Positions 24,160 to 37,574 of a stretch of DNA of 64,000 nucleotides are shown here, in pieces. This DNA comes from Osedax fenrisi. Lineage: Eukaryota > Annelida > Polychaeta > Sabellida > Siboglinidae. Numbering within the stretch: the first letter of the stretch is position 1; each line of letters begins with the position of its first letter. The stretch covers positions 53,234,808-53,298,807 of the forward strand of contig OZ025241.1 of the NCBI GenBank assembly GCA_964019155.1, given 5' to 3'. The position numbers were made by a program, and so were the translations under genes. Below the pieces are notes generated by a model. It searched no databases. It was not told where the DNA came from and worked only from the letters and a program-made list of their open reading frames with translations.

Positions 24160-24900
24160 TGTTTTTTTAAGGTTTACATATTTACTTAAAGTAAACAAGG
24201 TCGCCGTGGGTTGACTTCACGGTGGTTAATCATACACTAGGATCACGTGATACGCACTCCTACACGTATTGGCCGACAGTTAACGAAACCCCGCTATAGC
24301 GAATAGATAGCGTACACGCTCCGGCTATTGTTGGAGTGTTGATGGGCCGGTGTGCGCACAGTGCGCGGTGTGTGTGTGTGCGAGCGGTGTTACCCATACC
24401 CCGATCCCCGATTCCGTCGGTCAGTCGTTACCCATGGCCGCCATTAATTATTGACCACATCGGTCTACGCTAGGTGGTGGTACCCGGCTCCGTAACAATG
24501 GAGATGTATACGCACCGCAACCGACCTATTGTGTATACTATCATTGTAGCGGGGGCCTATTGTTTTACGCGCGATGAATAATAACGAAGGTATTCGGTTG
24601 TGCACTCGACCGTGACTGATATGATATACGTTAGCGATGCGATATATTGGCCATTGTTTCGAGTTGCGGCGACGCCGGGCCGATAAATTAGCATTCCTGA
24701 GATCTCGAGACATCTCGCCCGATCGCGTCTCGTAAGTCATCGAGTTGTATCGCGCGCGCGAGCGTTTGTTTCTCGTAAGTCGGACGGAAACGTCGTAAGT
24801 CAGACATACTAGTCGAATAGTGTATCGAATATGCCGAGGTATGATGTATTCGATACATTATGTTACAACTGACTTCCGGAGATGGCTTCACCCGGTGTTA
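23800..24900 (-). promoter_or_regulatory. CpG-richer block, candidate promoter of the vWA gene
   Basis: This block is clearly richer in G, C and CpG than the surrounding DNA (for example GCGCGCGCGAGCG near 24750) and lies 1-2 kb upstream of the first coding exon. The exon with the start codon begins at a splice acceptor, so a noncoding first exon and promoter should lie upstream, and this is the best candidate. A perfect TGACGTCA is at 23812-23819. Open frames of 67-91 codons here have no recognisable domain. Confidence 0.35.
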
Positions 24901-25066
24901 ATCGCCTACTTATCGAATTATGGTTCCATGAAATAAAACTCTCGGATTCAACTATAGTATATTTTTCGATGAAATATATTGGCTCAACATTGTTGATTTG
25001 TTATCTTAAACATCTAAAATGATATAAAAGTACAATATTTGAATATAATATGAAGAATATATCACT

Positions 25067-25104
<38 letters not shown>

Positions 25105-26066
25105 AGTAATTCAATATTGAATACGTAAAGTTAAATATATGACATGAATGGATAACCCGGACCCTATTTTACCTATAATAAACCCAGAGTTACCCTATAG
25201 GGTGTAATAACCATATAGTTGATAATATCAACTTGGTATATGTTATTCTGTCTAATATACCGTATACGTATATACACGGTATATATATACGTATATATAC
25301 GGTATATATATATATACACGGTGATAATTAATCGTTAACTTAACCGTGGAGGTCATTTATTATTAATATATTATGTATGATATATCCGATACATCAATTA
25401 TAGGTTACATCATTCGTGTAATAACTTGATTACATAATAATTGTAATAGTGTATATAATGTATATAGCTGATGTATTACTTATATATATATATATGTATA
25501 TGTTGAACTTAGCAAAAAATAAAAATGTAATCTTATATAATAATATCAATATGTTATATTCCAAATAAATTATCAAACGTATAGCATTAAAGTATCCTCT
25601 ATATATATGTGTGTGTGTGTTATATATCTATAATTTAAACAATAGCGAATAGACATGATAGATAACAGAGGTTTTACTGTTCGCAGGTCGCGGAGCGGCG
25701 GAGGTATCGATTTTTTTCGATTTCGTCGGAATTTCGCGTCTCTAAAAGCCGCCGTTAAAATAAATCATCGGCCGCCAGTGCTAATAATTACATCATAGCT
25801 GCACCGCACACATGTGTGTACGCATGCGCTCAGGTGTACGCACGTGTGTATCAACATACACAAAGACACGCGCACGTGTTATTGGAAGATGTGCGTATCG
25901 ATTTCTACGTCCCGTATTAGGTGTACTTCTATAGAACGATTTCATGCGTTTTTTACGACGCTTACCTTATTTGGGATTACCTTCGACACGAAATGCATAC
26001 TATTATTTAGTAATCTTATATATTTACTATGCTATAATTATATATATATGTTTCTATTTAAGACTG

Positions 26067-26113
<47 letters not shown>

Positions 26114-27600
26114 TTATATTAATATTATAGTAAATATATAAATTGTATAATAGATGTATATGTAGGCATATTTATTTCTCGACTAGTATATTATTATTAG
26201 TTTTACAAATTATAAATAAATTTCCGACGAATTATTGTTATTTCATTTTTTAAATATATATGTATATATATTTTTAAAATTATAATATTAAAAATCATAT
26301 AAAATAATAGTAAATTAAATTTTAAATAAATGTTAAATGTACGTATACAAATCTATTCGAACTGATCCTTAACCGAAATTATAGTATTATTTAAAATATA
26401 ATATTTAAATTTGGATTAAACTCGGTATTATGGATGCATGTATCGTATGTAACGGTGCGTAAGTTACTTATGCATAACGTATAATGTGTACTAACTTTAA
26501 TCGGCTCAGTTCCAGAAACAATAGATCTACGTTGTATTATATGTATCAGTAGTTCGGTGTATACCTATATAATTATATATGTATATATTTACGCTACAGA
26601 TTAATTAATATAGTTAATTTCTTTACTTGTTTCTCGAGTACGAATTCGCCTATTTAGAAGAAGTACCGACTAGATAAGTTATCTTTGAACTTAACACGTA
26701 ACGTTTAACAATGGTGATAACGGTGGCTCGATACTCTATTTTATAACGCAGGTAAAGGGGCGTATCGGTGGGTGTGGCCCGGCGTATCGGTGGGCGTGTC
26801 GTAGCCGTGTCGCACTTCACGAATAGCTGGTCGCAATGTGCACCGCCCTATTTACGATGGGTGACTCATCATGGTTTCGTTTCATAATAGTAAATCAAAC
26901 CGGGCTATGTGCTTATATAATATACGTTATTTTTAACTAATTATAAATAGAGGGCTTCAACGAATCGACCTAATTAAATTGTTCGACTGCCAAAACTAAT
27001 TATATTAAAGATGCTTCAATACGAAATTTATAACCTAAGTATGTAATATATGCGATGTATGTAAGGTGTATATCATTAAAGAATTTGAAGAATTTAGCAT
27101 ATATCTATTTTTAACTATATCGCTTATATAACAATGGATTCGTTGACAATACCTGTATAATTAAGTATCTTGTGTTTGCGGTATTCCACTCGTCTAATAA
27201 GTTCTATGTTTACAATTATGTAACTATTTCTAAATATTAATTTTGTGTTTACATATCACTATATAAATTATAAAGTATACATGCATGTATACTTTCTAAA
27301 CATGTTTAGGAATTAATCATACATGATGAGTTAAAACAATACATGAATACAAACACGTGCTTAAATGTACATTACATTTTAGATTGGACTATAGCCCAGA
27401 AACTATATTAAGTTATATTTTGTTTACTAGACAATTATTACAAAAAGAGTATATAGATTATCTACATTAAATATAACCGTAATACAAATAAATAAGAAAT
27501 CTTATAAACCTTTCTTAAAGGATAAACGGAATATACACCATATATGCACAATATACACACGTATGTATATGTGTAATATATATGTAACATATATTTATTA
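24901..27600. other. Spacer without recognisable gene
   Basis: AT-rich DNA with (TA)n tracts near 25072-25100 (flanked by inverted ACTACTTTA/TAAAGTAGT) and 26070-26107, a cluster of TATACGTATA palindromes near 25255-25320, and two small GC-richer patches at about 25680-25800 and 26755-26850. No gene or exon can be supported. Confidence 0.5.
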
Positions 27601-27601
27601 C

Positions 27602-27867
27602 ACGGCTTCGAAGGGACATTATATCCATATATGGTTATAAGTGAAAACTCCATCTAAGTTCTTGGATGGGATGAAAGGACTCCACCAAATAAAATAACAA
27701 TACAACAATAACAATTGTTAATTTATTATGATGGAATATTGTCATCCAATACAATGTTATCTATAACACCATAGCTATAATCTCCATTTGAACCGCCTAT
27801 TCGTTAGGGAATCCGTGGTTTTAACGAGAACCGACCATTTTGTATACGCAAATATCATTTCCATATA
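27602..27867. mobile_element. Two SINE fragments in opposite orientations
   Basis: 27602-27712 carries the 3' half of the SINE body and its AATAAC tail on the plus strand. About 27760-27867 carries a diverged 5' body piece on the minus strand. Both match the copy at 2600 and both lack the tRNA head, so they are truncated remnants. Confidence 0.75.
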
Positions 27868-28544
27868 TTATGTTAAGTCATGGATTAGGAGATACTATAG
27901 TATGTATACATATGTAGAACGTGGTATGAATACCCTATGTAGAAAGTGGTTATCGGTGATATGTTGATATTATCATTTGCAATAATCCATTCGAGAACAT
28001 CGCTAGTTTAATGTAACTATTCAAAATACAAACCCAATAGTATTGCTCTAAAGTAATCCTATTTAACTACGTAATATTGAATATGATATCCAGTCAATCA
28101 ATGACATTACTGTAATTAATAGTATACAATGTGCTCAGTATTCCTTGCAAATTAGTCATTTTAAAACATATGTTAAATTTGAATTCATAAGCATACAGCT
28201 AACAACCCGGCAACTTTAGTTTATGTCCTCTCACACAATAACACTTATCTCCCCTATAACACAATACACCCAATAGGATATTCGCCGCTTGGGGGAGGTA
28301 TTGCTTCTATGCGGACTCATTATCATCTTAAGAGCAATAATCTTTGAACCAACTAGTTTATAACCAAACATAATAAAAACTTAATTCAACCTATGAGTAT
28401 ACTTATTTATATATGTAATATATTATACAACAATAATAATAACAACTATAACTACATATATATATATGTGTGTGTATGTGCGTGTATATTTATGATGACT
28501 ATCAATTGTATTAGTCATAATATGAATCACAGAGTGATTAATAT

Positions 28545-28583
<39 letters not shown>

Positions 28584-28789
28584 TAAAATACATTGTAATA
28601 CATTAAAAATATACCTCTACCTATATATATATATATGAATATGTATGTACCTATATGGGTATTTATCATTATATATCAATATTTCAAGTGTGCATTTCGT
28701 GTAGATACACCTATATATATTATCATATATTCTCACTTTTATATGAACCATTAACAACATATAACATAATATATTCACACATACGCTAA

Positions 28790-28831
<42 letters not shown>

Positions 28832-28934
28832 TATATATATACATTTGTACTCGCGCATTTGAATTATTTTATTTAATTAATTAAAAGTAATTCCTACTAT
28901 ATATACTATTCATACTATAGTATGAATTCCCCTA

Positions 28935-29848
28935 TGAGGAAAGTTACCGAATACGGATACTGTCCGTCGGACAGTGCCCGAATACGGACACTCTCGGTAT
29001 CTCAGAAACTATAAATCCTACAAAAAAAATGTAATGAATAAAATATTCATAATTATATAAACTGTCTAAATAAGTATTTTGTATTTCTTATTATTTAAAA
29101 TAGTAATGTAATATCTAATAAACTGATTTTTTTTTACGTTTTTGAATTTATGAAAAAAAAATTCAACTTAAAACCCTCTCAAGAATATACAAATGTATCG
29201 ATATAAAATATAACAATATATTATTAAAAACTAAAGCATTTAAACATTATATATATCATTTCTATATTTATAATAAAATATTAATTAAGTTTTAATCATA
29301 TATCTAGAGATCATATTATTCCCTAATACGTACACTCTATACGTATTAATACGGACACCCATAACTAATCAGTGCGCAGAGTGTGAACTATTCTGATTTT
29401 CATAAAAATCGCTTATATATAATATTAATACCAATAATTAAGCTAAATCTAAAAATTTATTATTTAAATACTTAGTATTATTAATTAATAAAATAATAAA
29501 AATTAATAAATTAATTACTAATTAAATTATATTAAATTATTCATAAAATTAATTATAAATAATGTAATTGTAATTTATCTGATTGGTTCATTAATAATAT
29601 ATAGTTTATCTAGTGGTGTATAGGGTATCCGTAGTATAACACAGGGTTTCCGTATTCTGACATGGGTACCGAATACGGACACCCCCGTTATATATTGAAT
29701 AAAAAGATTAAATAGAATTTTAAAATTACAATAATATCTATAATCATATAATATTAATATATTGTAATAGTTGAATATACCTACATATTGAGTCATAAAA
29801 TGTTAAGACCATTTATTGTTAAATTGTCCGTATTAGTTTACTTTCCCA
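28935..29848. mobile_element. TA-flanked motif-iterated element, subfamily B
   Basis: The termini are TGAGGAAAGTTACCGAATAC on the left and, inverted, TGGGAAAGTAAACTAATACG on the right, each bordered by TA. The motif AATACGGACAC recurs near both ends and internally (28961, 28980, 29348, 29678, 29828). It shares its design and the stretch CTCGGTATCTCAGAAACTAT with the element at 56689 (CTCGTATCTCAATAACTAT there), so it is a divergent subfamily. There is no transposase frame. Confidence 0.7.
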
Positions 29849-29850
29849 TA

Positions 29851-30809
29851 ATTAATGACGAAATGAAATATATATATATAATGTACTTATATGAATAATG
29901 TAGTTTTAAATTAATAAAGTACCTACTATTATTACAGATTTTGGTAAGTATTACATTATTTGTTTGTTTCATTCTAGTATTGGTTTATTTGATTTTTAAT
30001 ATGTTCTGTTTATAATATATTTAAAATTTAACATTTAAAATTTAACATTTAAATATTAAATTATATAACTAATAATTTATTACTAAAACAGGATACAAGA
30101 TGAAGAATTCTATAAAGTTAAAGTAGAAATTGAATATTTCGATGCCACTTACAAAATAATGTATTTTATTTCTATTTTCGATTATTTTTACGCTATATTT
30201 TATTTCTATTTTGATCATATTTCGTTTATAATTACTATATGATTTATTTCTACTTTCGATTGTTTTTCGTTTATTTTTACGGTAACTGTAAAACGTTTTA
30301 ATTTCCTTAATTTTTTAATTTCGTATTATTCTTTATTTATTTCTATAACGTATGTTATCGTTAGCAAATATTTATACTTTATACTTTCGATTATATTTTC
30401 GGCTATGTATTTGCTTAAATAAATTATCAATCAATCTCTATCGAACTTAAACTTAAAATTAATAACGCTTAGTTAATAAATATAGTAACTACATACTAGC
30501 TAACTATTCTTATGGAGTGAGATATTGTAGTATATATATATATATAAAACTACCGATACAAACTCTTCTAGGTAATTACTACTATCCATATCCTCTTCAT
30601 CTGCCCACTTTAATCACGACTGATTAATTTGCAATATATAATACAGTGGATATGGTATACATAGTACATATATAAGGTATACAGTATAGTGACATGATGA
30701 ATTTATCCTAGCTCTATCAGGAGTATAACCGCGATTAAAATTAATAAATCAAACAATTCTCAGTGTTCCACAAGGATCATTTCTCTCTCCCATTCTATTC
30801 TTCCTTCTT

Positions 30810-30841
<32 letters not shown>

Positions 30842-31592
30842 AATATCTATATATTTCTCCCACTATTACGCAGAACCCCTATATATTTAGCTAAATGTAT
30901 CTCTCTACGATTTTATCTCTCTATATTTCTCCTTCTATCCCACAATTTATCTCCTTCATAATATAATACGCTAACTATATATAAATATATATACATAGTA
31001 CTATCATGATATGCATCCATATATTCAATTAACCTATGTTAAAATAAAACTTGAATCAATCACCTATACATATACATAATATATCATACTATGGTATACT
31101 ATGCTTCCAAACTAAATACCATATATTACAAACATACACTAAATAAACCACTCACAATTACAAACTCTAATTCCGATCTGATGTTATCATTTTTATATGT
31201 TATAAATTTGTATTTTTCATAATGTTTTCGTATACGTTTTCTTTGTCTTTGTTCTTTTTAATTTTATTTGTATCCACTTTTCCGGAGTCATTAAACATTA
31301 ATTATATCGTGTCTAGTTAGATAAATACTATATAATAACAATACTAATAGTATTATATAATATGACTAATTTTAATGATTTTAATTTTGTATATATATTA
31401 TATCCTATAAGATACTAAATTGAATGGTTTTTATATTTATATCGATTAATTTCATAGTAAATAATCAATTCAAACATATCGTACTAATATATATTGTGTA
31501 TAGCTAAATATATATATATGGCTGATACACTCGTAATACTTTCATATTGGCGATTAATACTTAAGTTTGTAAATACTTACAATTCTAATATA
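29851..31592. other. Spacer with a reverse-transcriptase fossil
   Basis: AT-rich DNA. The only recognisable signal is a 22-codon stretch on plus at 30747-30812, described separately. No gene can be supported. Confidence 0.5.
30747..30812 (+). pseudogene. Non-LTR reverse-transcriptase fragment
   Basis: The frame encodes LSVPQGSFLSPILFFLLY, which matches the conserved non-LTR retrotransposon reverse-transcriptase motif usually written VPQGSxLxPxLF. Stops lie just upstream and the frame runs into a (TA)n tract downstream, so this is a dead remnant. The clade cannot be assigned from this much sequence. Confidence 0.6.
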
Positions 31593-31815
31593 TACGTTAT
31601 TTTGTTATTGTTATTTTGGTGGAGTCCTTTAATCCCATCCAGGAACTTAGATGAAGTTTCACTTATAAGTTATAACCATATTGCTATAATGTCCCTTCGA
31701 AGCCGCTATCATGTTAAGGCATCCGCCGATCATTTATGTATACACAATTATATAATATCACTTCTAAATACTATTTTAAGACCTACTATAATGATCCTGA
31801 CAGGGGCTTGAAATC
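31593..31815 (-). mobile_element. SINE copy, decayed head
   Basis: The body and AATAAC-type tail match the SINE at 2600 on the minus strand. The head is reduced to a diverged B-box region (near 31795-31815) and the A-box is missing. The overlapping open frame on plus is an artefact of the repeat. Confidence 0.8.
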
Positions 31816-32511
31816 GCATACTTTAATTCATTATTGATTATGTTGACGTGATATGTACAATCAACACTACATATGTCATTTACAAACTATATGACATGCT
31901 AGATTACCCTTTACAACCGCCGCGTGTTGCGTAATACATCTGACAAGAGTTACGTGAACATCTGATTATGCGCATGTATCGTGGACAGTTTGGGCTGATG
32001 GCTGATGGCTGATGGCTGATGGCCTATGTGTTGACACACAAGTGATCTATTGTGAGATATTGTTCATTAACAAGTGTAATCCACAATAATTAACTAATTC
32101 ATTTATTTATTCATTTAGTACATTTATATTTATGCGGAAGTGAAAGCAATCACTTTGAATACTATACTTCTAATATGGAGCTTTCGCATATATTAAAAAT
32201 CGTCATCTAATAAAAATACCTTCACGAAATTAGTTCCATATATATATCAATGCATTGTAACAATAGATATATGAGTCATAGAAGGTGTATCGTTCGTCTA
32301 AAAATAGCAGTATAATGATATCACACATTATCGTTGCTAATTACGTGTGTAGTTTATCACTTGTTTGACATAGATTATATTATTTATATTTAGATATAGG
32401 TTCAAATAAATAAATTCAATAATTAACAAATGTAGAATATATAATTTGTATTAAACTAAATAAAATATATGATATTATTATTTGTATATATAGGTACATA
32501 TAGGTACTTAT

Positions 32512-32552
<41 letters not shown>

Positions 32553-32655
32553 TTACAAGTTTACTAAAACTAATACTATTCAGTAAGTAAGAAATATTAT
32601 ATGTTATCTATTATTGAAATATTTATTAGTGTAACTAGTCATCGCCTTGATAATA

Positions 32656-32702
<47 letters not shown>

Positions 32703-33439
32703 TCTTTCTTATGTATAATAAAATAAAAATATATGAAGAATTTTATAATTTTAATATAGTATGAATCAATAATATATAATAAGTATCCAAACACCATTTA
32801 TTTTAAATTATGATAAATAATAAAACTATCAAAAACTAATAATACATATAGGTAATACCTATTAGGTATATCATATATTATGAATATTGTAATCATTAAT
32901 TGTTAACATATTACAAAGGGTTAACACTTTAAGATGATTTTTAAATAAATATATATAAATATAAATATATAAATATAATTTAATAAGGACGGAAAATATC
33001 AAAATTAAAATAATTATAAATGTAATTGTAATCAAAATCAACTAATATAATATAACATAACTGTTATATGAATAATAATATATCTAATTTTCTAATGATT
33101 CATTTAAATTACAAATTCGAATTTACTATAATATTTAAACTATATATATATTCTTATAATATAATTCAATAAATATATTTATTTTGTAATGTTTATTGTT
33201 TTTATCAACCGGAAATAACGCACCGTCAAAATGATTCAAGATTGTTCAAATAAAAAAATCTAAATATTGTTTTATAAATAGACACCAATTGTAAATTAAT
33301 GAATAAACGACTTCCTGTTGTAAATATAAATATAGTGACGAATTGTAGGTATATTAAAATGAATTCATGAATGAATGAATCATGATAGATTGTTAACCAT
33401 TAATTATTCTAAACAATTGTAATATATAGTCTGTATATA
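31816..33439. other. Spacer, AT-rich
   Basis: No gene is visible. (TA)n tracts at about 32518-32547 and 32658-32697, and a fourfold GATGGCT repeat near 31998-32024. Confidence 0.5.
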
Positions 33440-33445
33440 TTTATT
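33440..33445 (-). terminator. Possible polyadenylation signal of the GT32 gene
   Basis: AATAAA on the minus strand about 270 bases after the GT32 stop codon at 33717. The base composition makes this a weak call. Confidence 0.4.
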
Positions 33446-33716
33446 TTATAACAACAATAAAATAACAGATAACAATAATGCAAAATAATATATAACATTA
33501 TAATGTGTATATATTGTCAAATAAGTGTGTATAAACAATTATATATATATATAATAGTTAATAAATTATTTAATAAATAAAAATTGATTCCCAAAAAGGA
33601 CGTCAGATAATTTACATTAATATTGTACATGTTAGCAGAACACTACAGATGCACCACGTATAACCCCTAATACTCCAGCACACGGTGGTTATACTAGAGG
33701 GGTTATACTAGAGGGG

Positions 33717-33891
33717 TTATAAGAGACCAGCTTTCTGAAGGATGAACTTGCCGATATCTGCAAACTCGGAAGTGGAGGCGAGGAGATCGGCCCTACTGTT
33801 TAGTTCGCTAGGGGTGGGAAGTGTCCAGTGCATAGCGTACGTATCTTTTCTCCAGTTGAACCTGGGGTTAATCGGAGTATTATGTAATAAT
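33717..33891 (-). CDS. GT32 gene exon 7: C-terminus
   Basis: Residues 505-563 start LLHNTPINPRFNW, contain YAMHWTLPTPS and finish FILQKAGLL before TAA at 33717-33719. The HW pair is typical of the C-terminal GT32 region. The acceptor is TTTCACAG. Confidence 0.85.
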
Positions 33892-35282
33892 CTGTGAAAT
33901 ATGTATATTAGGAATGATTAATTTATCTGTGAAATTAAATCAGTATTTAATAAAAACATATTTATTTATAAGATAAAGTTTTCGCAATTAAAATAACATG
34001 CTAGCTGCTGATTCCGAAAGTAGGTCACCGTTTCACATTTATAATTGTGATACTCGAGGAATTGAATGTAATATATTAGTTAATAATGTCACAACAATAT
34101 CACAACTATATGGATAAATAAATAAAAAAAATTAAATTGACAATATTTTTTTTAATATTTAATACCGTATTTTGTAATATTAAATAGTTACTTAAATCGT
34201 GTATTATCAATTATCTATTATTTGTAAATTGATGTTAATTATATAAAAAATATTGTTTCACATTAATGAGTTATTCATTACATTTGTTCATAAATCTAGT
34301 CTATAATTAGATCGATAATTATCGAATTATAATTTGTTTGGTACCAGCTTTGATGTATATTTTAAATATAAATAGACATAATGTCAATTTAAATGATAGT
34401 GATTTATCAATGTATTTCTAGTAGAAATGTTCTATTATACATGAATCATAATATATATAAATAAATATACATACATATATGTGAGTGATTCTATAAATAC
34501 AGATAATAATGTACATTCCTAATGATTGTATAACGATATACCTGGATCATGTTGTTTGTAAAGACATATCTAGTTACACGTTACTTGGTTTCAATTGTGA
34601 TGGCTGCTAATTCTCAAATAATTGCATTCTAATGAAATTATATGTCGAAAAAAAACTTCACATATTCAAGTGGCTATTTAAATATTAGTAACTATATTTA
34701 TAAATTGGTTTACCTAATATCATATATATTAAGAAAAAGGTGTAATTATTTTACATTATAATTTAAAATACATTTTAGTTATAACCATATATGGTATCAT
34801 TAATATATTACCTATACAAATTAATCTTATATAATATATAATATATAATTATAATAATTATTAACATTATTTAACTAATTATTTGTACCTTTTATATGTT
34901 CAGTATTTATAATTTGAATATAAATTATGAATATTATGAAGCAGTATACTGTAATATATTAACTATTATTATGTCCCGAAATTGTAAACTTAAATATATA
35001 GATTATATAATATTGAATAATACATAACTAATATCATGAGAGTAATAATCACAATGAGAATCGGTTTATATTATTAAAAATCAAACCTATTTTATTCGGA
35101 ATTCATGAAATATTTAATGTAATTAAAAATAATATATATATATATATATTTTTTACTATAGTAAAACTCTAGTTTATATCGAGTTTAGTAGCTAACACTC
35201 TATATGTACTAATTATTCATTTTTCAATAATTATAACGTGTTTAAAAATTCATACTTATGATTTTAAAATTTTATATTTATA

Positions 35283-35324
<42 letters not shown>

Positions 35325-35391
35325 TTAATAATGAAACATATAATATATAAATATGAAATTTTAAAATCATAAGTATGAATTTTTAAACACG

Positions 35392-35443
<52 letters not shown>

Positions 35444-35769
35444 ATTGTATCAGAATACAGATCTGTTATCACTATAAGGAACATAAAATAGAGTTGTTGA
35501 GCTAATCTATAGTTGTTAATGTTATCATTAATAGTGTATTTGTTTAGATATTTATTTAGAATCATACGATTGTGAAATATAATAAATATACGTTGTTACT
35601 TGAGCTTTATAACACATTTTAGACGGTAACGTGTACACGCGGGTTACATACTAAGTACACCAGGGGTTAAATTCAAATACAATTATTACAAATCACGATT
35701 TAATTTTAGTTAATCACTTTTTAGTGAAATCACATATTCGGGATATTTCTATTTAGAATAAATATATGT

Positions 35770-35840
<71 letters not shown>

Positions 35841-36391
35841 AGTGCATTATATTGTATAATACACACAATTATAACTACATGTGTATGTTCCACGACCACT
35901 GGGCCACGCCAAATTCTAAGTATTGGATATTTACATGGTACCAGGAAGTGAGATATGTTTACATCACATCTCAGGGACATTATAGCACGCGGTAAAGGTC
36001 ACAAACATTGTTTATGTAAATGAACAATTATTGAATGCTGATAATTGTTCATATACAATATTATATTAATATAAAATTAAAAGTCGACTTCCTGTTGAAT
36101 TGATTTTTAACACAACGGAGTGCAGGCAACTATAATATATACATATGGCAAATAATGGCCATACACGAATTAATAATATAAACAATCAGTATTTAAATAA
36201 TTAATTTAATATTTAGTTAAACAAATTATATTTATTTAAAATAATATATATTATTATAACCGGTAAAAAAGTGTGCTGTAATTGTAATATATTATATTAC
36301 ATTACAATTTTCATTATGCCTATAGGCATACACTATAGTATATGAGACCGAGACACCTATAGGTGTATACACTATAGGTATATATACTATA

Positions 36392-36429
<38 letters not shown>

Positions 36430-37509
36430 ACAACAATTGATATTTATGTTGATACATATAATGTATAATGTATATGCTACATTGTATGTGACCATCCGCA
36501 TATGCACAAGTGGCTGTGTTATTCGTTAGTTATAAAAAGAAACTAAATAAATTCAAAATATAATATGACCAAACAGTGTTATCGCTCATAGATTATTAAA
36601 TTCACATTTACAGTGTTATAATAGCATATTATAATATTGGATATTAAATAATTAGCATTGTATATAAACATTACCATATTGGTAATGAAAAATATATTTT
36701 AAACGATATAATCGAATTATTTTTTGTGATAGTATTTATTTAATTTTGGGTTTATTTATTTTAAAATGTTTTGAAATAATTAATTTATTATGAATATTTT
36801 GAAATAAACGAATGTTAATGTATTAAAATTATAAGTACTTATATTAATTAATTAAAGTGAATAATATTACATGCGAATACAATAAATTAGTTCAATTCTG
36901 AATTCATAAACTTAGTAAACAAGTATAATTTTAAGTTTCGGACATTCAGAATTAAATAACATTAAATAAATTCATTTAAAAATTGTTTCAAAGTTATTAA
37001 TATACTATGAATTCAGAATTGAACTAATTTATTGTATTCGCATGTAATATAATTTAATCTATTGAATTAATATAAATACGTATAATGTTAATACATTAAA
37101 ATTCGTTTATTTAATATATTCATAATAAATTAATTATTTCAAAATTTGTTAATTTAATTTAAAAATAAATAAACCCTAAAATAAACCCCAAAGGAAATAA
37201 TTCTATTATATCGTTTAAAATACATTTTTCATTACCAACATGGTAATATTTAAATACAATGCTAATTATTTAATATCCAATATTATAATATGCTATTAAA
37301 ACACTGTAAATGTGAATTTAAAAATCTATGAGCGATAATAGAGGGGTCAACGTTCATTTGGTATCATCTCAATGGTTGGTATCATCTCAATACGACACAG
37401 GTTGTGGTCTGTAGTATCATCATCATTATTATGAATGTCTAGGTGACAACATTATTACAGTATGTATTTGTTGAAGCTCTATGGGAGAATTTAGAACAAC
37501 ACATTGTAT

Positions 37510-37574
<65 letters not shown>

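Noticed and set aside
24465..24891. Two minus-strand frames in the CpG-rich block
   Set aside because: Overlapping frames of 67-91 codons with no domain or splice context. CpG-rich DNA has fewer stops, which explains them.
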